Shown here in pieces: positions 1 to 8,776 of a stretch of DNA of 64,000 bases (position 1 is the stretch's first letter; the number at the start of each line of letters is the position of its first letter). The notes below the pieces were generated by a model, which was given only the letters and a program-made list of their open reading frames with translations, had not been told where the DNA came from and ran no database searches. The stretch is taken from NCBI RefSeq assembly GCF_040253635.1, contig NZ_JBEJGX010000002.1:186001-250000 (forward strand). Reading direction: 5' to 3'. The translations under genes and the position numbers were made by a program. This DNA comes from Streptomyces sp. Edi2 (GTDB lineage: Bacteria > Actinomycetota > Actinomycetes > Streptomycetales > Streptomycetaceae).

Positions 1-332
1 ATGACGCCCTCTTAGGCAATGGCGGCGATTCCTGAACCCGGGATGCCGGAATCGGCGGTCCAACCGGACTTGCCGCTAGTAACCGGAATTCTTGCTTGCA
101 TTTGGGCGAATCGGCGGGACATAGTGGGCTCCGCCCCACGCGCTACGCAGTTGAGCCATTGCGCAGGGTTGTTGATCTTTCGTCACTTAGAGCGACGGAT
201 CCAGAGGGGTATCGCCCGGCCGGATGACGCATGCGGCGTCAACTGGTTCGACATGCAAATAGAACGCGTGTTTGGGTACGGGTTGGCAGGCGCCCCCGGA
301 AGTGAAACGGGGCAGGGGCGAGGAGGACGAAC
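1..332. other. No gene recognised at left edge
   Basis: I see no convincing gene here. A possible 105-codon reading frame on the plus strand has no family features and overlaps the start of the next gene. The sequence is less GC-biased than the flanking coding DNA. It probably holds the promoter of the metallopeptidase gene, whose ribosome binding site AGGAGG lies at about 320-325. Confidence 0.4.
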
Positions 333-1001
333 GTGATGAAGAGGTGGGTTCCACGGCAGTCGACCGCCCGGAGCTGGAGCTCCGGATTGCGCAGAGTGCC
401 GGGTGACAGACACCCCCTGCACTTCACAAATGGACTGCTGCGCTGGCGTAGGGACCCGTCGCAGCGCGCTCTCGTGAAGGAATGCGAGAGGCTGCTCGCC
501 GATCTGCCTGTCCCCACCCCGTTCAGCGTCGAGGCGCTGGTGCGGAACATGGAGCACGTGCTGAAGCGCCAGATTCGGCTGGTGCCCTTCGACGATCCTG
601 ACGGAGGGCTGGGCACCGCGTGCGGCCTTCGGGTCAAGGCGCCGGAGTTCACGATCGTGCTCTACCGGCGCCGATCCAGCCGCAACCAGACAAATCACAT
701 CATCCTTCACGAACTCGCACACGAGTGGCTGGACCACGGGACGACCCTGACCCCTGAAGAGATCGAGCGGTACGTCCCTGAACACATCCGGGAGGAAGTC
801 CTTCGCCGCTTCCCCTCGGCCCTGGTCCAAGGGCGCGTCAACTTCGACAGTCCCGAGGAGAAGCAGGCCGAGCTGTCGGCATCCCTGATCAAGCGGCTGG
901 CCCGCAGGCACCAGTTCGCCGGGGACGACATGACCAGCCTCCTGGAGTCCTCGCTGTCCCACCCCGTTGCGCCGCCGCGCCGCGGCTCTCACCAGGAATG
1001 A
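333..1001 (+). CDS. ImmA/IrrE-type zinc metallopeptidase (ParH-like)
   Basis: The 222-residue protein carries the zinc-peptidase signature HELAHEWLDHG, with His126, Glu127 and His130 as the expected HExxH ligands and catalytic Glu. ImmA/IrrE proteins usually cleave or sense a partner XRE repressor. The GTG at 333 is 7 bases downstream of AGGAGG; the ATG at 336 is equally possible. The stop overlaps the next gene, a MAB_1171c-type membrane protein, so the two are translationally coupled. This pairing is familiar in Streptomyces genomes, where an XRE regulator often completes the set; one lies at 3524-4423 on the other strand. Family assignment is firm from the motif. The substrate and any toxin or sensor role are inference. 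Confidence 0.8.
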   Translation: MMKRWVPRQSTARSWSSGLRRVPGDRHPLHFTNGLLRWRRDPSQRALVKECERLLADLPVPTPFSVEALVRNMEHVLKRQIRLVPFDDPDGGLGTACGLRVKAPEFTIVLYRRRSSRNQTNHIILHELAHEWLDHGTTLTPEEIERYVPEHIREEVLRRFPSALVQGRVNFDSPEEKQAELSASLIKRLARRHQFAGDDMTSLLESSLSHPVAPPRRGSHQE

Positions 1002-2233
1002 CGGACGGCATGCTCGACTCTTTCAGATACCTGACTGCGGCCGTGATGACCATCATCGCCGTCTGGCGTTTTCCGGCGGTCCGGTACGGAGACGCGCACC
1101 GCCGCGCCCTCTGGGGTGGCTACGCAGGATTCGCCGTAGCCCTGTGGCTGTACACGCCGGCCGTGATGCTGGCCGTGGACCGCATTCCCGTGGTCGACCT
1201 GAGCGCCCTGATGAGGCACTTCGCCAGCACCGCGGCAATCATCGCGTCCCTGACGTACGTCGCGACCAGCTACGGCAAGAGCTCCGAGGCGGTGGTGCCC
1301 CGGCATGTCGCAGTCTCGCGCTGGATCGCGCGCGCTTCCTACCCAGCGGGCGCCGTCGGCGTGACTCTCCTCACCATCCTGTTCTTCACCGTGGTGGACC
1401 GCCCCAGGCAGAGCGATGACTTCCTCAGCGACCATGCCGGGGAATGGGGCGCCGCGGTATACATGACCGTTTTCTATTTCTTCCCGCTGGTCACTACTGC
1501 CGTCTGCGGATTTCAGTGGTCACGCGCATCGCGGCAAGCGGAGACGACGAGCATGCGCATCGGTCTCCGTTTGATGGGAATCTCGATGTGGATGGGACTC
1601 GTCCACACCATCGCCCGAATCTTCATTGTGTGGGCGGCCGTGCTGTTCCCGCTGAGCCAGTCCTTGATGGAGAAGCTCGTCGACCTCACGGCAATGTGGA
1701 TGAATTTGCTGTTCCTGATCGTGGCGGCAGGAGCGAGTATCCCCACAACCAGCGCGGCCGCTGCTCGCTGGAAAACCATGAAAACCCTCTACCTGCTGCA
1801 CCCGCTCTGGTTCGACCTGGTGAAGACCTTCCCCGGAACGAGCCTCTACCCGCCGGGGTCACGCCTGGGGGAGCTGATCCACCTGCGTGTCCCCAGCGAC
1901 GTACGCCTGGACCGATGGACCCAGGACATCGCCGATGCCTGCGAAAAGCTCCGGTACTACGCTCCGGAAGCACTGCTGTGGGCTGCGGAGGACGCGACCG
2001 AGTCGCACGAGGACCCCGAGCCGGCCGCCGAGGCGTACTGGATCGCGGCCGCGATCCGGGCCGTCTCCTCCTCAAAGGCCGGCCAGTACGCAACAGGGCA
2101 GCTGCAGGAGAAACCTTTCGTCGACACGAATAGCGAAGCAGCCTGGCTCAAACGGGTGAGCAAAATATACGCCCACATAGCCCCGGCCGATGCTCAAAGA
2201 ATTCTCCAGCAGTCCGCAGAACTGAAGACATGA
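998..2233 (+). CDS. MAB_1171c-type multi-pass membrane protein
   Basis: The 411-residue protein has about seven hydrophobic segments in its first 250 residues, followed by a soluble C-terminal half ending near QRILQQSAEL. The layout and the preceding ImmA/IrrE-like peptidase match the group annotated as MAB_1171c family putative transporters. The start codon overlaps the peptidase stop (ATGA at 998), so it is coupled to that gene. No transport substrate is known, and the family name 'transporter' is not backed by a motif I can see. It could equally be a membrane sensor or tether for the peptidase. Confidence 0.7.
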   Translation: MTDGMLDSFRYLTAAVMTIIAVWRFPAVRYGDAHRRALWGGYAGFAVALWLYTPAVMLAVDRIPVVDLSALMRHFASTAAIIASLTYVATSYGKSSEAVVPRHVAVSRWIARASYPAGAVGVTLLTILFFTVVDRPRQSDDFLSDHAGEWGAAVYMTVFYFFPLVTTAVCGFQWSRASRQAETTSMRIGLRLMGISMWMGLVHTIARIFIVWAAVLFPLSQSLMEKLVDLTAMWMNLLFLIVAAGASIPTTSAAAARWKTMKTLYLLHPLWFDLVKTFPGTSLYPPGSRLGELIHLRVPSDVRLDRWTQDIADACEKLRYYAPEALLWAAEDATESHEDPEPAAEAYWIAAAIRAVSSSKAGQYATGQLQEKPFVDTNSEAAWLKRVSKIYAHIAPADAQRILQQSAELKT

Positions 2234-2562
2234 GCGGTCCGCGGTAAGCCATAAATCCACATCACACTGCGGTTTCCAATTCGGCAGCCGCATCCAGACA
2301 CCACACACACGGAGACGGGAGGAATACATAATGCGAAAGCGCCCGAGATACCCAGTCGAGCCATCAAGCGCGGACGGGGCTACCCGCGTCCTCAAAATGA
2401 CGGCTGGTACCTTGGGCCAGACTGTGGGTGGCGTCGATCCCGCCCCGTAGGTACCGCCGACCCTGGCATGCGAAGCGCAGGCGCTGTCGCCGCCACGCGT
2501 AAGCCGGGCCGGACGCTGTCCAGTACGGACGGCGCCCAAATTCTCAGTAATGGAGTTCCTGC
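2234..2562. other. Intergenic spacer before HAD gene
   Basis: No gene or strong repeat was seen in these 329 bases. The spacer separates the peptidase/membrane pair from the HAD hydrolase and presumably holds the promoter of the latter. Confidence 0.35.
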
Positions 2563-3192
2563 ATGTCTCACCGCACCGGCCTCGTCCTCGACTTCGGAGG
2601 CGTGCTCACCACCCCGCTGCTGCCTGTGGTGCTCGCCTTCGAGCAGCGCGAAGGGCTCCCCAAGGGTGCCTGCATCAACGCCCTCTACCAGGACGGCGAG
2701 GGCGTCCGGATCACCAGCGATCTCGAGCGCGGAGCGGTCAGCCAGACCGAGTGGAACGAGTTCGCGGGCAAGAAGCTGGGTGTCTCTCCCGACAACCTGA
2801 TGGGCAGGATCTTCGGTGGCCTGCGTCCTGAGCCGCTGCTGATCAACGCGGCCGCCGCGGCGAGGCGCGCCGGGATCAAGGTGGGCATCCTGTCCAACTC
2901 CGTGGGGCTCGCCCCCTGGGATCTGTACGACGGATACGAGTTGGAGAAGCTCTACGACGCCGTGGTGATCTCCGAGCACTACCAGATGCGCAAGCCCGAC
3001 CCGGAGCTCTTCGAGATCGCGCTCAAGCTCATGGACATGCCCGCCGACCAGTGCGTCTTCGTCGACGACACCGAGGCGTACGTCCAGGCGGCGGAGCAGC
3101 TCGGCTTCGCAGGGGTGCACAACAAGGACCCCCAGCAGACGGTTACCGATCTCTCGAACCTGCTCGGCGTGGACCTCGCCGCAGCCGCGTAG
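2563..3192 (+). CDS. HAD-IA family hydrolase
   Basis: This 209-residue haloacid-dehalogenase superfamily protein shows the motifs in order: DFGGVLT with nucleophile Asp10, LSNS near residue 111 (motif II), KPDPELF near 146 (motif III Lys) and VFVDDTEAYV near 165 (motif IV metal Asp pair). It is likely a small-molecule phosphatase. The second Asp of the canonical DxD is Gly12, a substitution seen in some HAD-IA members that weakens a confident phosphatase call. The gene stands alone, with a terminator hairpin about 45 bases after its stop. Substrate unknown. Confidence 0.8.
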   Translation: MSHRTGLVLDFGGVLTTPLLPVVLAFEQREGLPKGACINALYQDGEGVRITSDLERGAVSQTEWNEFAGKKLGVSPDNLMGRIFGGLRPEPLLINAAAAARRAGIKVGILSNSVGLAPWDLYDGYELEKLYDAVVISEHYQMRKPDPELFEIALKLMDMPADQCVFVDDTEAYVQAAEQLGFAGVHNKDPQQTVTDLSNLLGVDLAAAA

Positions 3193-3237
3193 CCGTACGG
3201 TGCGCCAGGGCCTCAGTGCCTGGCCGCCCGCCCAGCT

Positions 3238-3279
3238 CCCCGGCCCTATGTCTCCCCGCGAGGAGGCATAGGGCCGGGG
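3238..3279 (+). terminator. Terminator hairpin after HAD gene
   Basis: A 13-bp perfect stem (CCCCGGCCCTATG paired with CATAGGGCCGGGG) encloses a 16-base loop that can itself pair CTCC with GGAG. There is no T-run, as is usual in Streptomyces. It lies between the HAD gene and the convergent XRE regulator. Confidence 0.65.
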
Positions 3280-3523
3280 GTCTGTGTTTCGGGGCCGCAT
3301 CCGAGGGGCCGACGACCGGATCGGACGTCTGGTGCAGGCCGGCGCCCGGATGAACAGCTCGCCCTTCTGGTCCGCCCTCTGCCCACCGCCCTGCTGAAGG
3401 GCGCCAATATGTGTTCCTGGAGCGGCGGGTCCTGCCTTCACAGCGCGTGGCGCGACGACTCCGCCGATGTCCTGTGGCCCTGCCCGCTGCGCACGACCTC
3501 CTGCTTGGCGCCGACGGCCAGCT

Positions 3524-4423
3524 TCAGGACCCGTCTTCCACGTTCGGCAACTTGCCCTTCAGCTCGCCGACGATCTCGTTGATCTTGGTCATCGTTTCGG
3601 CTGACAGGCCCGTGTGGTTGCCGCGGGCGGCAAGGCCGAGGATCTGACCTTCCTGGATCGACCGGAAGAAGCGGACGGCTGCGAGGAACTCGCGGACCGT
3701 GGGGCTCAACTCCTCGTCGTCCCGGAAGAGGGCGGCATCGACCTGGAGAGCGTGAGCCAGGCCGGCACGCACCGAATCCGAGACGTCCGTCGTGGCACCC
3801 TCGCGGAGCGCGGCGATGTCTTCGGCTGTGGTGCTTCCCATGCGGCCTTGCGCGCGTACGTGCTCGTTGACGGCCTGCGCGATCTGTTCGTCGGACGGAG
3901 CCGTCTGGCCCTCGTACCCGTACTGCAGGAGGTAGTTGATCTTCTCCGCGACTGTGCGGGGCAGGGACGGCTGCTCGTTCGATGGTGCAGACGGTCGTGC
4001 AGTGCGAAGGCCGAACGAGACGTCCTGTGCGGCCAGCAGTTCTTCCCTGGTCACCCCGTACGCGTCCGCGAGCGGGCCCACGTAAGCGTCCTGGAGCCGG
4101 CGTCTGCCGGATTCCGCGTTGCTGATGGGGACGCGGCTGGTCCCAAGGACCGCTGCGGCCTGGGCCACGCTGAGGCTGGCGTCGCAGCGCAGGAGCTGCA
4201 GGTCCGCAGGGCCGTCATGAGGGAAGAGCTCATCGAGAGGCTGACCGAGCGCCTTGGCGATACCCGGGTACTTCTCACCCTTGGGAATCTCGTCGCCGCT
4301 CTCCCACCGGGCGACGGTCGGGCCGCTGACACCCACGCCCTCGTTCGCACCCAGCTGCTTCTGGCTGAGCTCTTTACGCCGTCTGACAGCGCGCACCTTG
4401 CTGCCATCGAACTGACGGGGCAC
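3524..4423 (-). CDS. XRE-family regulator with two helix-turn-helix regions
   Basis: The 299-residue protein starts with a classic XRE domain (residues 7-66: RAVRRRKELSQKQLG..., GPTVARWESGDEIP). A second HTH-like stretch lies around 80-135 (LSVAQAAAVLGTSRVPISNAESGRRR). The C-terminal half resembles the region of actinobacterial XRE regulators containing LPRTVAEKINYLL and ends with a helical ELKGKLP segment. It probably represses its own promoter region and perhaps responds to the ImmA/IrrE-like peptidase encoded about 3 kb away. That link is inference from how these families usually associate. Confidence 0.8.
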   Translation of the reverse strand: MPRQFDGSKVRAVRRRKELSQKQLGANEGVGVSGPTVARWESGDEIPKGEKYPGIAKALGQPLDELFPHDGPADLQLLRCDASLSVAQAAAVLGTSRVPISNAESGRRRLQDAYVGPLADAYGVTREELLAAQDVSFGLRTARPSAPSNEQPSLPRTVAEKINYLLQYGYEGQTAPSDEQIAQAVNEHVRAQGRMGSTTAEDIAALREGATTDVSDSVRAGLAHALQVDAALFRDDEELSPTVREFLAAVRFFRSIQEGQILGLAARGNHTGLSAETMTKINEIVGELKGKLPNVEDGS

Positions 4424-4511
4424 ATGAACTCCTGGCGGGGTGGTGGTCTAGACGACTTCGGCGACGATCACTGCACCATAACGGCAGCCGGCTGACAGCA
4501 ACCGGCTTGAT

Positions 4512-4544
4512 CGATACACGAATCTACCGTACGTTTCTGTATCG
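4512..4544. promoter_or_regulatory. Inverted repeat, possible XRE operator
   Basis: CGATACA at 4512-4518 and TGTATCG at 4538-4544 form an inverted repeat with partly symmetric flanks. It sits in the AT-richer gap between the XRE gene (leftward) and the pilin-like gene (rightward). Its position suits autoregulation of the XRE gene; the binding protein is a guess. Confidence 0.4.
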
Positions 4545-4608
4545 CACCTGGTGAGTGGGGCATCGCGTCACAGGTTGATCTTATGCCCTGTTTATTCACC
4601 ACTGAACT

Positions 4609-4680
4609 ACCCGTCCTGCGAGGGACGGGTCCACCGGACCCGGTCACGAAGTGGCCTAGGAACCGTTAATGGCCGGGTCC
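4609..4680 (+). promoter_or_regulatory. Four-segment alternating hairpins upstream of pilin-like gene
   Basis: Four segments can pair in mutually exclusive ways. ACCCGTCC (4609-4616) pairs with GGACGGGT (4623-4630). CGGGTCC (4626-4632) pairs with GGACCCG (4636-4642). GGACCCGG (4636-4643) pairs with CCGGGTCC (4673-4680). This 1:2, 2:3, 3:4 arrangement is typical of attenuators and riboregulators. It ends about 28 bases before the ATG at 4709. No known riboswitch class was recognised. Confidence 0.4.
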
Positions 4681-4708
4681 GGTTGGTAGTCCCCGAACGG
4701 AGATCTGG

Positions 4709-5956
4709 ATGAGTGTCGCATCAACACGCCCCCGCTCGCATGCCCGCTTCCGAATTCAGCGTCATGTCGTGTATGGCACGGCGGTTGCGCTGGGCACGGG
4801 CATTCTGCTCGCGCCACACGCGGTCGCGGCGGACAAGTGGGGACCTGGGTACCTGATTCCGGATAGTGCCGGTAAGCCGGACACCTCCCACATCGGCGGC
4901 TACACCGTCGCCGGCGTCGACGGCCTCGCCTACTGCGCGGATCCCGAGCTCGCTGGCCCCGACGCGGCCGGCGGATACGGGCCCGCCAAGCCCGTCACCG
5001 CCTGGACCTCCAAGGCCACCGGCAAGAGCGCCTCCGCCGAGGACCTCGCCCGCGCCGCCTACGTGCTCGGCAAGTACGGGCAGACCAAGAACGACGAGCA
5101 GGCCGCCGCGGTCGACGCCGTCGTCTACACCTACCTCGAGGCCGGCACGACGTACGCGCTGCCCGACGGCAAGCGCGCCCTGGAGCGCCTCGGCTACTCC
5201 AACGTCTCGCAGTCGGCGAAGAAGTGGGCCACCGGTTACCTCAACGAGGCCGCGATGTTCGCCGGCCCGTACAAGGTCAACGTCAAGCCGATCGACGGCC
5301 CGCTCAAGCCCGGGGTGAAGACGTCCGTCACCCTCGACGTCACCTCCGCCTCCGGTCACAAGGTGCCCGGCATCAAGCTCGACCTCGACGTCTCCGGCGC
5401 GGCCGCGGGAGCGGCGAGCATCACGACCAACGCCGACGGCACCGCCACCGCGACCATCACCCCGGCCAAGGACGGCACCGTCGATTTCAAGGCCCAGGCC
5501 AAGACGCTGCCCGCCACCCAGCTGCGCGCACTGACGCCGAACAACGCCAAGGCGCAGCGGCTGCTGCTCGCCGGCGGCGCCTCCAGCGCCGAGGCCGAGG
5601 TGCACCTGAAGACCGACAGCCCCAAGGGCGCCCTGGTCGTCACCAAGACCGCGGCCGACACCAAGAAGGCCCTCGCGGGCGTCGAGTTCGCCGTCAAGGA
5701 CAGCACGGGCAAGACCGTTGCCACCGGCAAGACCGACGCCAAGGGGACCTGGCAGGCCAAGGACCTCGCACCCGGCACCTACACCGTGCACGAGGTCAAG
5801 GCCGTCGAGGGCTACCAGCTCGCCGCCGACCAGAAGGCCACCGTCACCGACGGCAAGACGGCCGATGTCGCGGTTACGGACACCAAGATCCCCGAGCAGC
5901 CGAAGCCGAAGCCGCGCCCGGTCACCATCCCGGTCCTGCCGCAGACCGGCGCCTGA
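4709..5956 (+). CDS. Secreted SpaA/CnaB pilin-like protein ending in LPQTGA
   Basis: The 415-residue protein begins with a signal peptide ending near AVAA (about residue 41). Residues about 42-175 look like a thioester domain (YCADPE with Cys76; DEQAAAVDAVVY with Gln131). An immunoglobulin-like segment (about 185-275) follows, then a CnaB/SpaA isopeptide-type domain (about 310-395, VVTKTAAD ... YTVHEVKAVEGY), a Pro/Lys linker and LPQTGA as the last six residues. A normal sortase substrate carries a hydrophobic helix and basic tail after the motif; both are missing here, and no other frame restores them. The class E sortase 116 bases downstream is the natural partner. Family assignment is good; the anchoring mechanism is uncertain. 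Confidence 0.8.
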   Translation: MSVASTRPRSHARFRIQRHVVYGTAVALGTGILLAPHAVAADKWGPGYLIPDSAGKPDTSHIGGYTVAGVDGLAYCADPELAGPDAAGGYGPAKPVTAWTSKATGKSASAEDLARAAYVLGKYGQTKNDEQAAAVDAVVYTYLEAGTTYALPDGKRALERLGYSNVSQSAKKWATGYLNEAAMFAGPYKVNVKPIDGPLKPGVKTSVTLDVTSASGHKVPGIKLDLDVSGAAAGAASITTNADGTATATITPAKDGTVDFKAQAKTLPATQLRALTPNNAKAQRLLLAGGASSAEAEVHLKTDSPKGALVVTKTAADTKKALAGVEFAVKDSTGKTVATGKTDAKGTWQAKDLAPGTYTVHEVKAVEGYQLAADQKATVTDGKTADVAVTDTKIPEQPKPKPRPVTIPVLPQTGA

Positions 5957-6072
5957 CCGCCGCTGCGCCCCGCGTCCACCGCGGATCCGGCGGCGGTGGG
6001 GTGGTGACCAGCCCCCAGCTGAGCACCACCCCGCCGCCCGGCCCGCGCCGCTCTCACTCGCAGGAAACACTC

Positions 6073-6891
6073 ATGCCCCGCACGAACAGCACCTCCGAGT
6101 CCGACGACGCCATCAACTCCCGCGAGTCCGGCCCCGCCCGTTTCGGCCGGCGCCGTCTCGTGCTCGCCGCGGCTGCGGCGGCCGCGGGTCTGGGCGTCGC
6201 CGCTCTGCTGTGGACGCAGACCGGCCACGACTCCGGCGACCCCACCCCGGCCGCCGCGAAGTCCAACGCCGTGCAGACGCCGGACCCGCTGACCTCCTCC
6301 GCCGCACCCGACAACGGGAAGGCGAAGGTCGCCGACAGCACCGGCGCCTCCCGCGACGCCGCGAGCCGCACCCTGTCCGACTGGAGCGCCGCCAACCCGG
6401 CCGCCCAGGGCTCGCACGCGGTGGGCGGCACGAACGGAACGGGCCCCGGCGGCCGCATCGCCGAAGTCCTGCGCATCCCCGCCCTCGGCAAGGACTGGGC
6501 CCAGCCCGTCTACGACGGGGTCGGCGAGACGCAGCTGCGCGCGGGCGTCGGCCACTTCCCGGACACCGAACAGCCGGGCCAGATCGGGAACTTCGCGTTG
6601 GCCGGCCACCGTTCCGGCGTCGCCGACCCCGCCTTCCGCGACATCGACCGCATCACCACCGGCGCCGAGATCCAGGTGACCACCGCGCACCGCATCACCT
6701 ACGTCTACACCGTCACCCGCGTACACACCGTCGCTCCGACCGACGTGGACGTCATCGCGCAGGTGCCCGGCCACCCGAACTCCACTCCCACCAAGGCGAA
6801 GTTGACCCTCGTGACCTGCTGGCCGGCCACCGGCCACACGAAGCGGGTTGTCGTCGAGGCGGACCTCGTCTCGGCCAAGGGCGGTGCCTAA
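6073..6891 (+). CDS. srtE: Class E sortase
   Basis: The 272-residue protein has a single N-terminal membrane helix (about residues 26-47, RRRLVLAAAAAAAGLG) and a C-terminal sortase domain. The catalytic triad is visible as LAGHRSG (His179), TLVTCWP (Cys249) and an Arg at about 258 (TKRVV). The TLxTC signature and length fit Streptomyces housekeeping-type class E sortases. It follows the LPQTGA protein and its stop touches the next GTG start at 6892. It would act on the outer face of the membrane, presumably on the upstream protein. Confidence 0.88.
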   Translation: MPRTNSTSESDDAINSRESGPARFGRRRLVLAAAAAAAGLGVAALLWTQTGHDSGDPTPAAAKSNAVQTPDPLTSSAAPDNGKAKVADSTGASRDAASRTLSDWSAANPAAQGSHAVGGTNGTGPGGRIAEVLRIPALGKDWAQPVYDGVGETQLRAGVGHFPDTEQPGQIGNFALAGHRSGVADPAFRDIDRITTGAEIQVTTAHRITYVYTVTRVHTVAPTDVDVIAQVPGHPNSTPTKAKLTLVTCWPATGHTKRVVVEADLVSAKGGA

Positions 6892-7296
6892 GTGGACGAG
6901 GACGCCGACCTGCAGGAAGAAGTGGCAGCAACGGCGGAGGCGACCGAGAAGGTCACCGTGCTGCCGGCGCGGCCCTGGCCGGTCTACAACGTCGACCGCG
7001 CCCGCGCCGAGCTCATCGCCATCGAGATGCTCACCCGCGGCGCCTCGTACCGCAAGGTCCGCCACGCCACCGGCCTCTCTCCCCGAAACGTCAAGCGACT
7101 GCAGAACCTGGTCGCTGAGGAGGCCGCGAACCCGGCCGCCCCGCGCATCGTGTGCCGCACCCCGGCCCGGATCCGGGTCCGCAACTCCGCTGCCCCCGGC
7201 ACACCCGCCCCCGCGAAGCCCGCAGCACCTGCCCGGCCCACTGAACCGGACGAGACGGCCGAACCCGTCCAGATGACGTTCTCGCTCGACTGCTGA
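6892..7296 (+). CDS. Small putative helix-turn-helix protein
   Basis: This 134-residue protein starts at GTG directly after the sortase stop. Residues about 37-70 (AIEMLTRGASYRKVRHATGLSPRNVKRLQNL) read as a helix-turn-helix of the kind found in small plasmid DNA-binding proteins. The rest is Pro/Ala-rich and ends VQMTFSLDC. I do not recognise a named family. Its position between the sortase and the replication block suggests a regulator of either. Confidence 0.6.
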   Translation: MDEDADLQEEVAATAEATEKVTVLPARPWPVYNVDRARAELIAIEMLTRGASYRKVRHATGLSPRNVKRLQNLVAEEAANPAAPRIVCRTPARIRVRNSAAPGTPAPAKPAAPARPTEPDETAEPVQMTFSLDC

Positions 7297-7384
7297 ACCC
7301 GGCGCGCCGCCGCGCGCCCCACCTGTCCTTCAGGCCCGAACTGCCGCGGGCCTACTTCGCGCACCCGAAATCCCAGGAACCCCT

Positions 7385-8776
7385 GTGCCCACGATCGTTG
7401 CACCACCCCGGCCGGCGCCCACGGCGCCCGCCGCGGAGCACGACGTCGCCGGCCACCGCGTGCCCTTGGCCGGTCAGTGGATGTCCACGACCGGCGGCCG
7501 CATCGCGCCGAGCGGCGAGGCATGGCTCGAAGCCGTGTACTGGTTCTACAAGTACAGCCCGTACGCCTCCGCCGGCTCCCACGGACCGAAGAAGTTCGGC
7601 ATCACCACCTGGCGCATGGCCAAGGCGATCGCCCACCTCACCGAGTGCCGCCCCAGCGTCGGCAACCTGGTCCAGTGGCTGAAGCTCTCCGAGCGCACCG
7701 TCAAGTACCACCTCGCCATGCTGCGGGAGAGCGGCCTGCTCACCTACCGCGCCAGGGGCACCCGCGTAGCCGGCTGCGGCGGACGGGCCAGCGAGTTCGA
7801 GCGCACCATCCCCCAGGCTTTCGACGACGCCGCAGGGCTGCGCACCGGCCCCTCGGACACCCTCATCCGTTCCGTGCGGGGCTTCTCCCAGGACAAGATC
7901 CCGCTGCTCCAGGAGCTCCACGCCGCCGCCCGCCCGCCCCGCCGCAAGAAGCGGACAAAGGGTGCTAACCGCCGCGCCCTCAAAGCGTCTTCGGGAACCC
8001 CGTCTTGCACCCCAATGGTGGGTAGTACTTCTAGTTCTTCTACTGCGGGTGATCTCAACTCTCCCTCTGAGAGCAAGCTCGCCAGCGGGCAGCACAAGTC
8101 CCCCGCCCCCAAGAAGCCCACCCGCCGGAAGCTGAACCAGACCGGCCGCCGCTACCAGCTCGCCGCCGAGCTCATCCAGCAGGTCGGCTGGCTCCACCGC
8201 GCTGCCGTCCCGAGGATCGCCTGGATCGTGCGGCACGTCGCCGACGCCGGATGGAGCACGGCGGAGGTCATCGCCGTCGTCGGGCTCGCAGCCCCCGCCC
8301 GCCGCGTCCACCGCCCCTCCGGATTCCTCGCCAGCCGCCTCAAGGGCGCGCACCTGCTGTACGACACCCCCGCCAAGCGCACCGCGATCGTCGACCACTG
8401 GCGCGACTCACGCCCCGCCGAACACGACCGGCACGCCGAGTGGTGGCAGGACGACTGCCGCAGGCCCGCCAGCCGCGCCGTGGCCCGCGAGGTCGACGCG
8501 GCCTTCGCCCAACTGCAGCAGCCCGCCGCCCCGGCGGTTGACGAGCGTGAACTCGCCGTCGGCGACGACGGCCTGGTCGCCCTCGAACAGCTCACCCGCG
8601 ACGAGGTCATCGAACTGCGCGCCGCCGCGCTCAAGGACCCCGCCCTCGTCCGCGCCACCCTGACCAGCTGCGGCGAGACCTACACCCGCCGCCTGTACAG
8701 CTCGGCCCTGGTCGACCAGGTCCAGCGCCTTGCCCGCCTCGGCCGCACAGTCGTGCACGGCTGGAGGCCCGCATGA
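7385..8776 (+). CDS. Winged-helix protein, possible plasmid replication initiator
   Basis: The 463-residue protein has a winged-helix or HTH region at about residues 75-125 (PSVGNLVQWLKLSERTVKYHLAMLRESGLLTYRARG). A basic, Ser-rich linker follows at about 180-255, then a second helical DNA-binding-like region around 255-330. It heads an operon in which the next gene encodes a DciA-like helicase loader, overlapping by ATGA at 8773. That context makes an initiator role plausible. The codons at about 7985-8085 are much less GC-rich than the rest of the gene. It could instead be a transcription factor. Confidence 0.6.
   Translation: MPTIVAPPRPAPTAPAAEHDVAGHRVPLAGQWMSTTGGRIAPSGEAWLEAVYWFYKYSPYASAGSHGPKKFGITTWRMAKAIAHLTECRPSVGNLVQWLKLSERTVKYHLAMLRESGLLTYRARGTRVAGCGGRASEFERTIPQAFDDAAGLRTGPSDTLIRSVRGFSQDKIPLLQELHAAARPPRRKKRTKGANRRALKASSGTPSCTPMVGSTSSSSTAGDLNSPSESKLASGQHKSPAPKKPTRRKLNQTGRRYQLAAELIQQVGWLHRAAVPRIAWIVRHVADAGWSTAEVIAVVGLAAPARRVHRPSGFLASRLKGAHLLYDTPAKRTAIVDHWRDSRPAEHDRHAEWWQDDCRRPASRAVAREVDAAFAQLQQPAAPAVDERELAVGDDGLVALEQLTRDEVIELRAAALKDPALVRATLTSCGETYTRRLYSSALVDQVQRLARLGRTVVHGWRPA

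Noticed and set aside
183..992. 269-codon frame on the minus strand
   Set aside because: It is the shadow of the metallopeptidase gene, whose HExxH motif and ribosome binding site are clear; the shadow has no family features.
2392..3441. 349-codon frame on the minus strand
   Set aside because: Antisense to the HAD gene with its four motifs; composition typical of a shadow frame.
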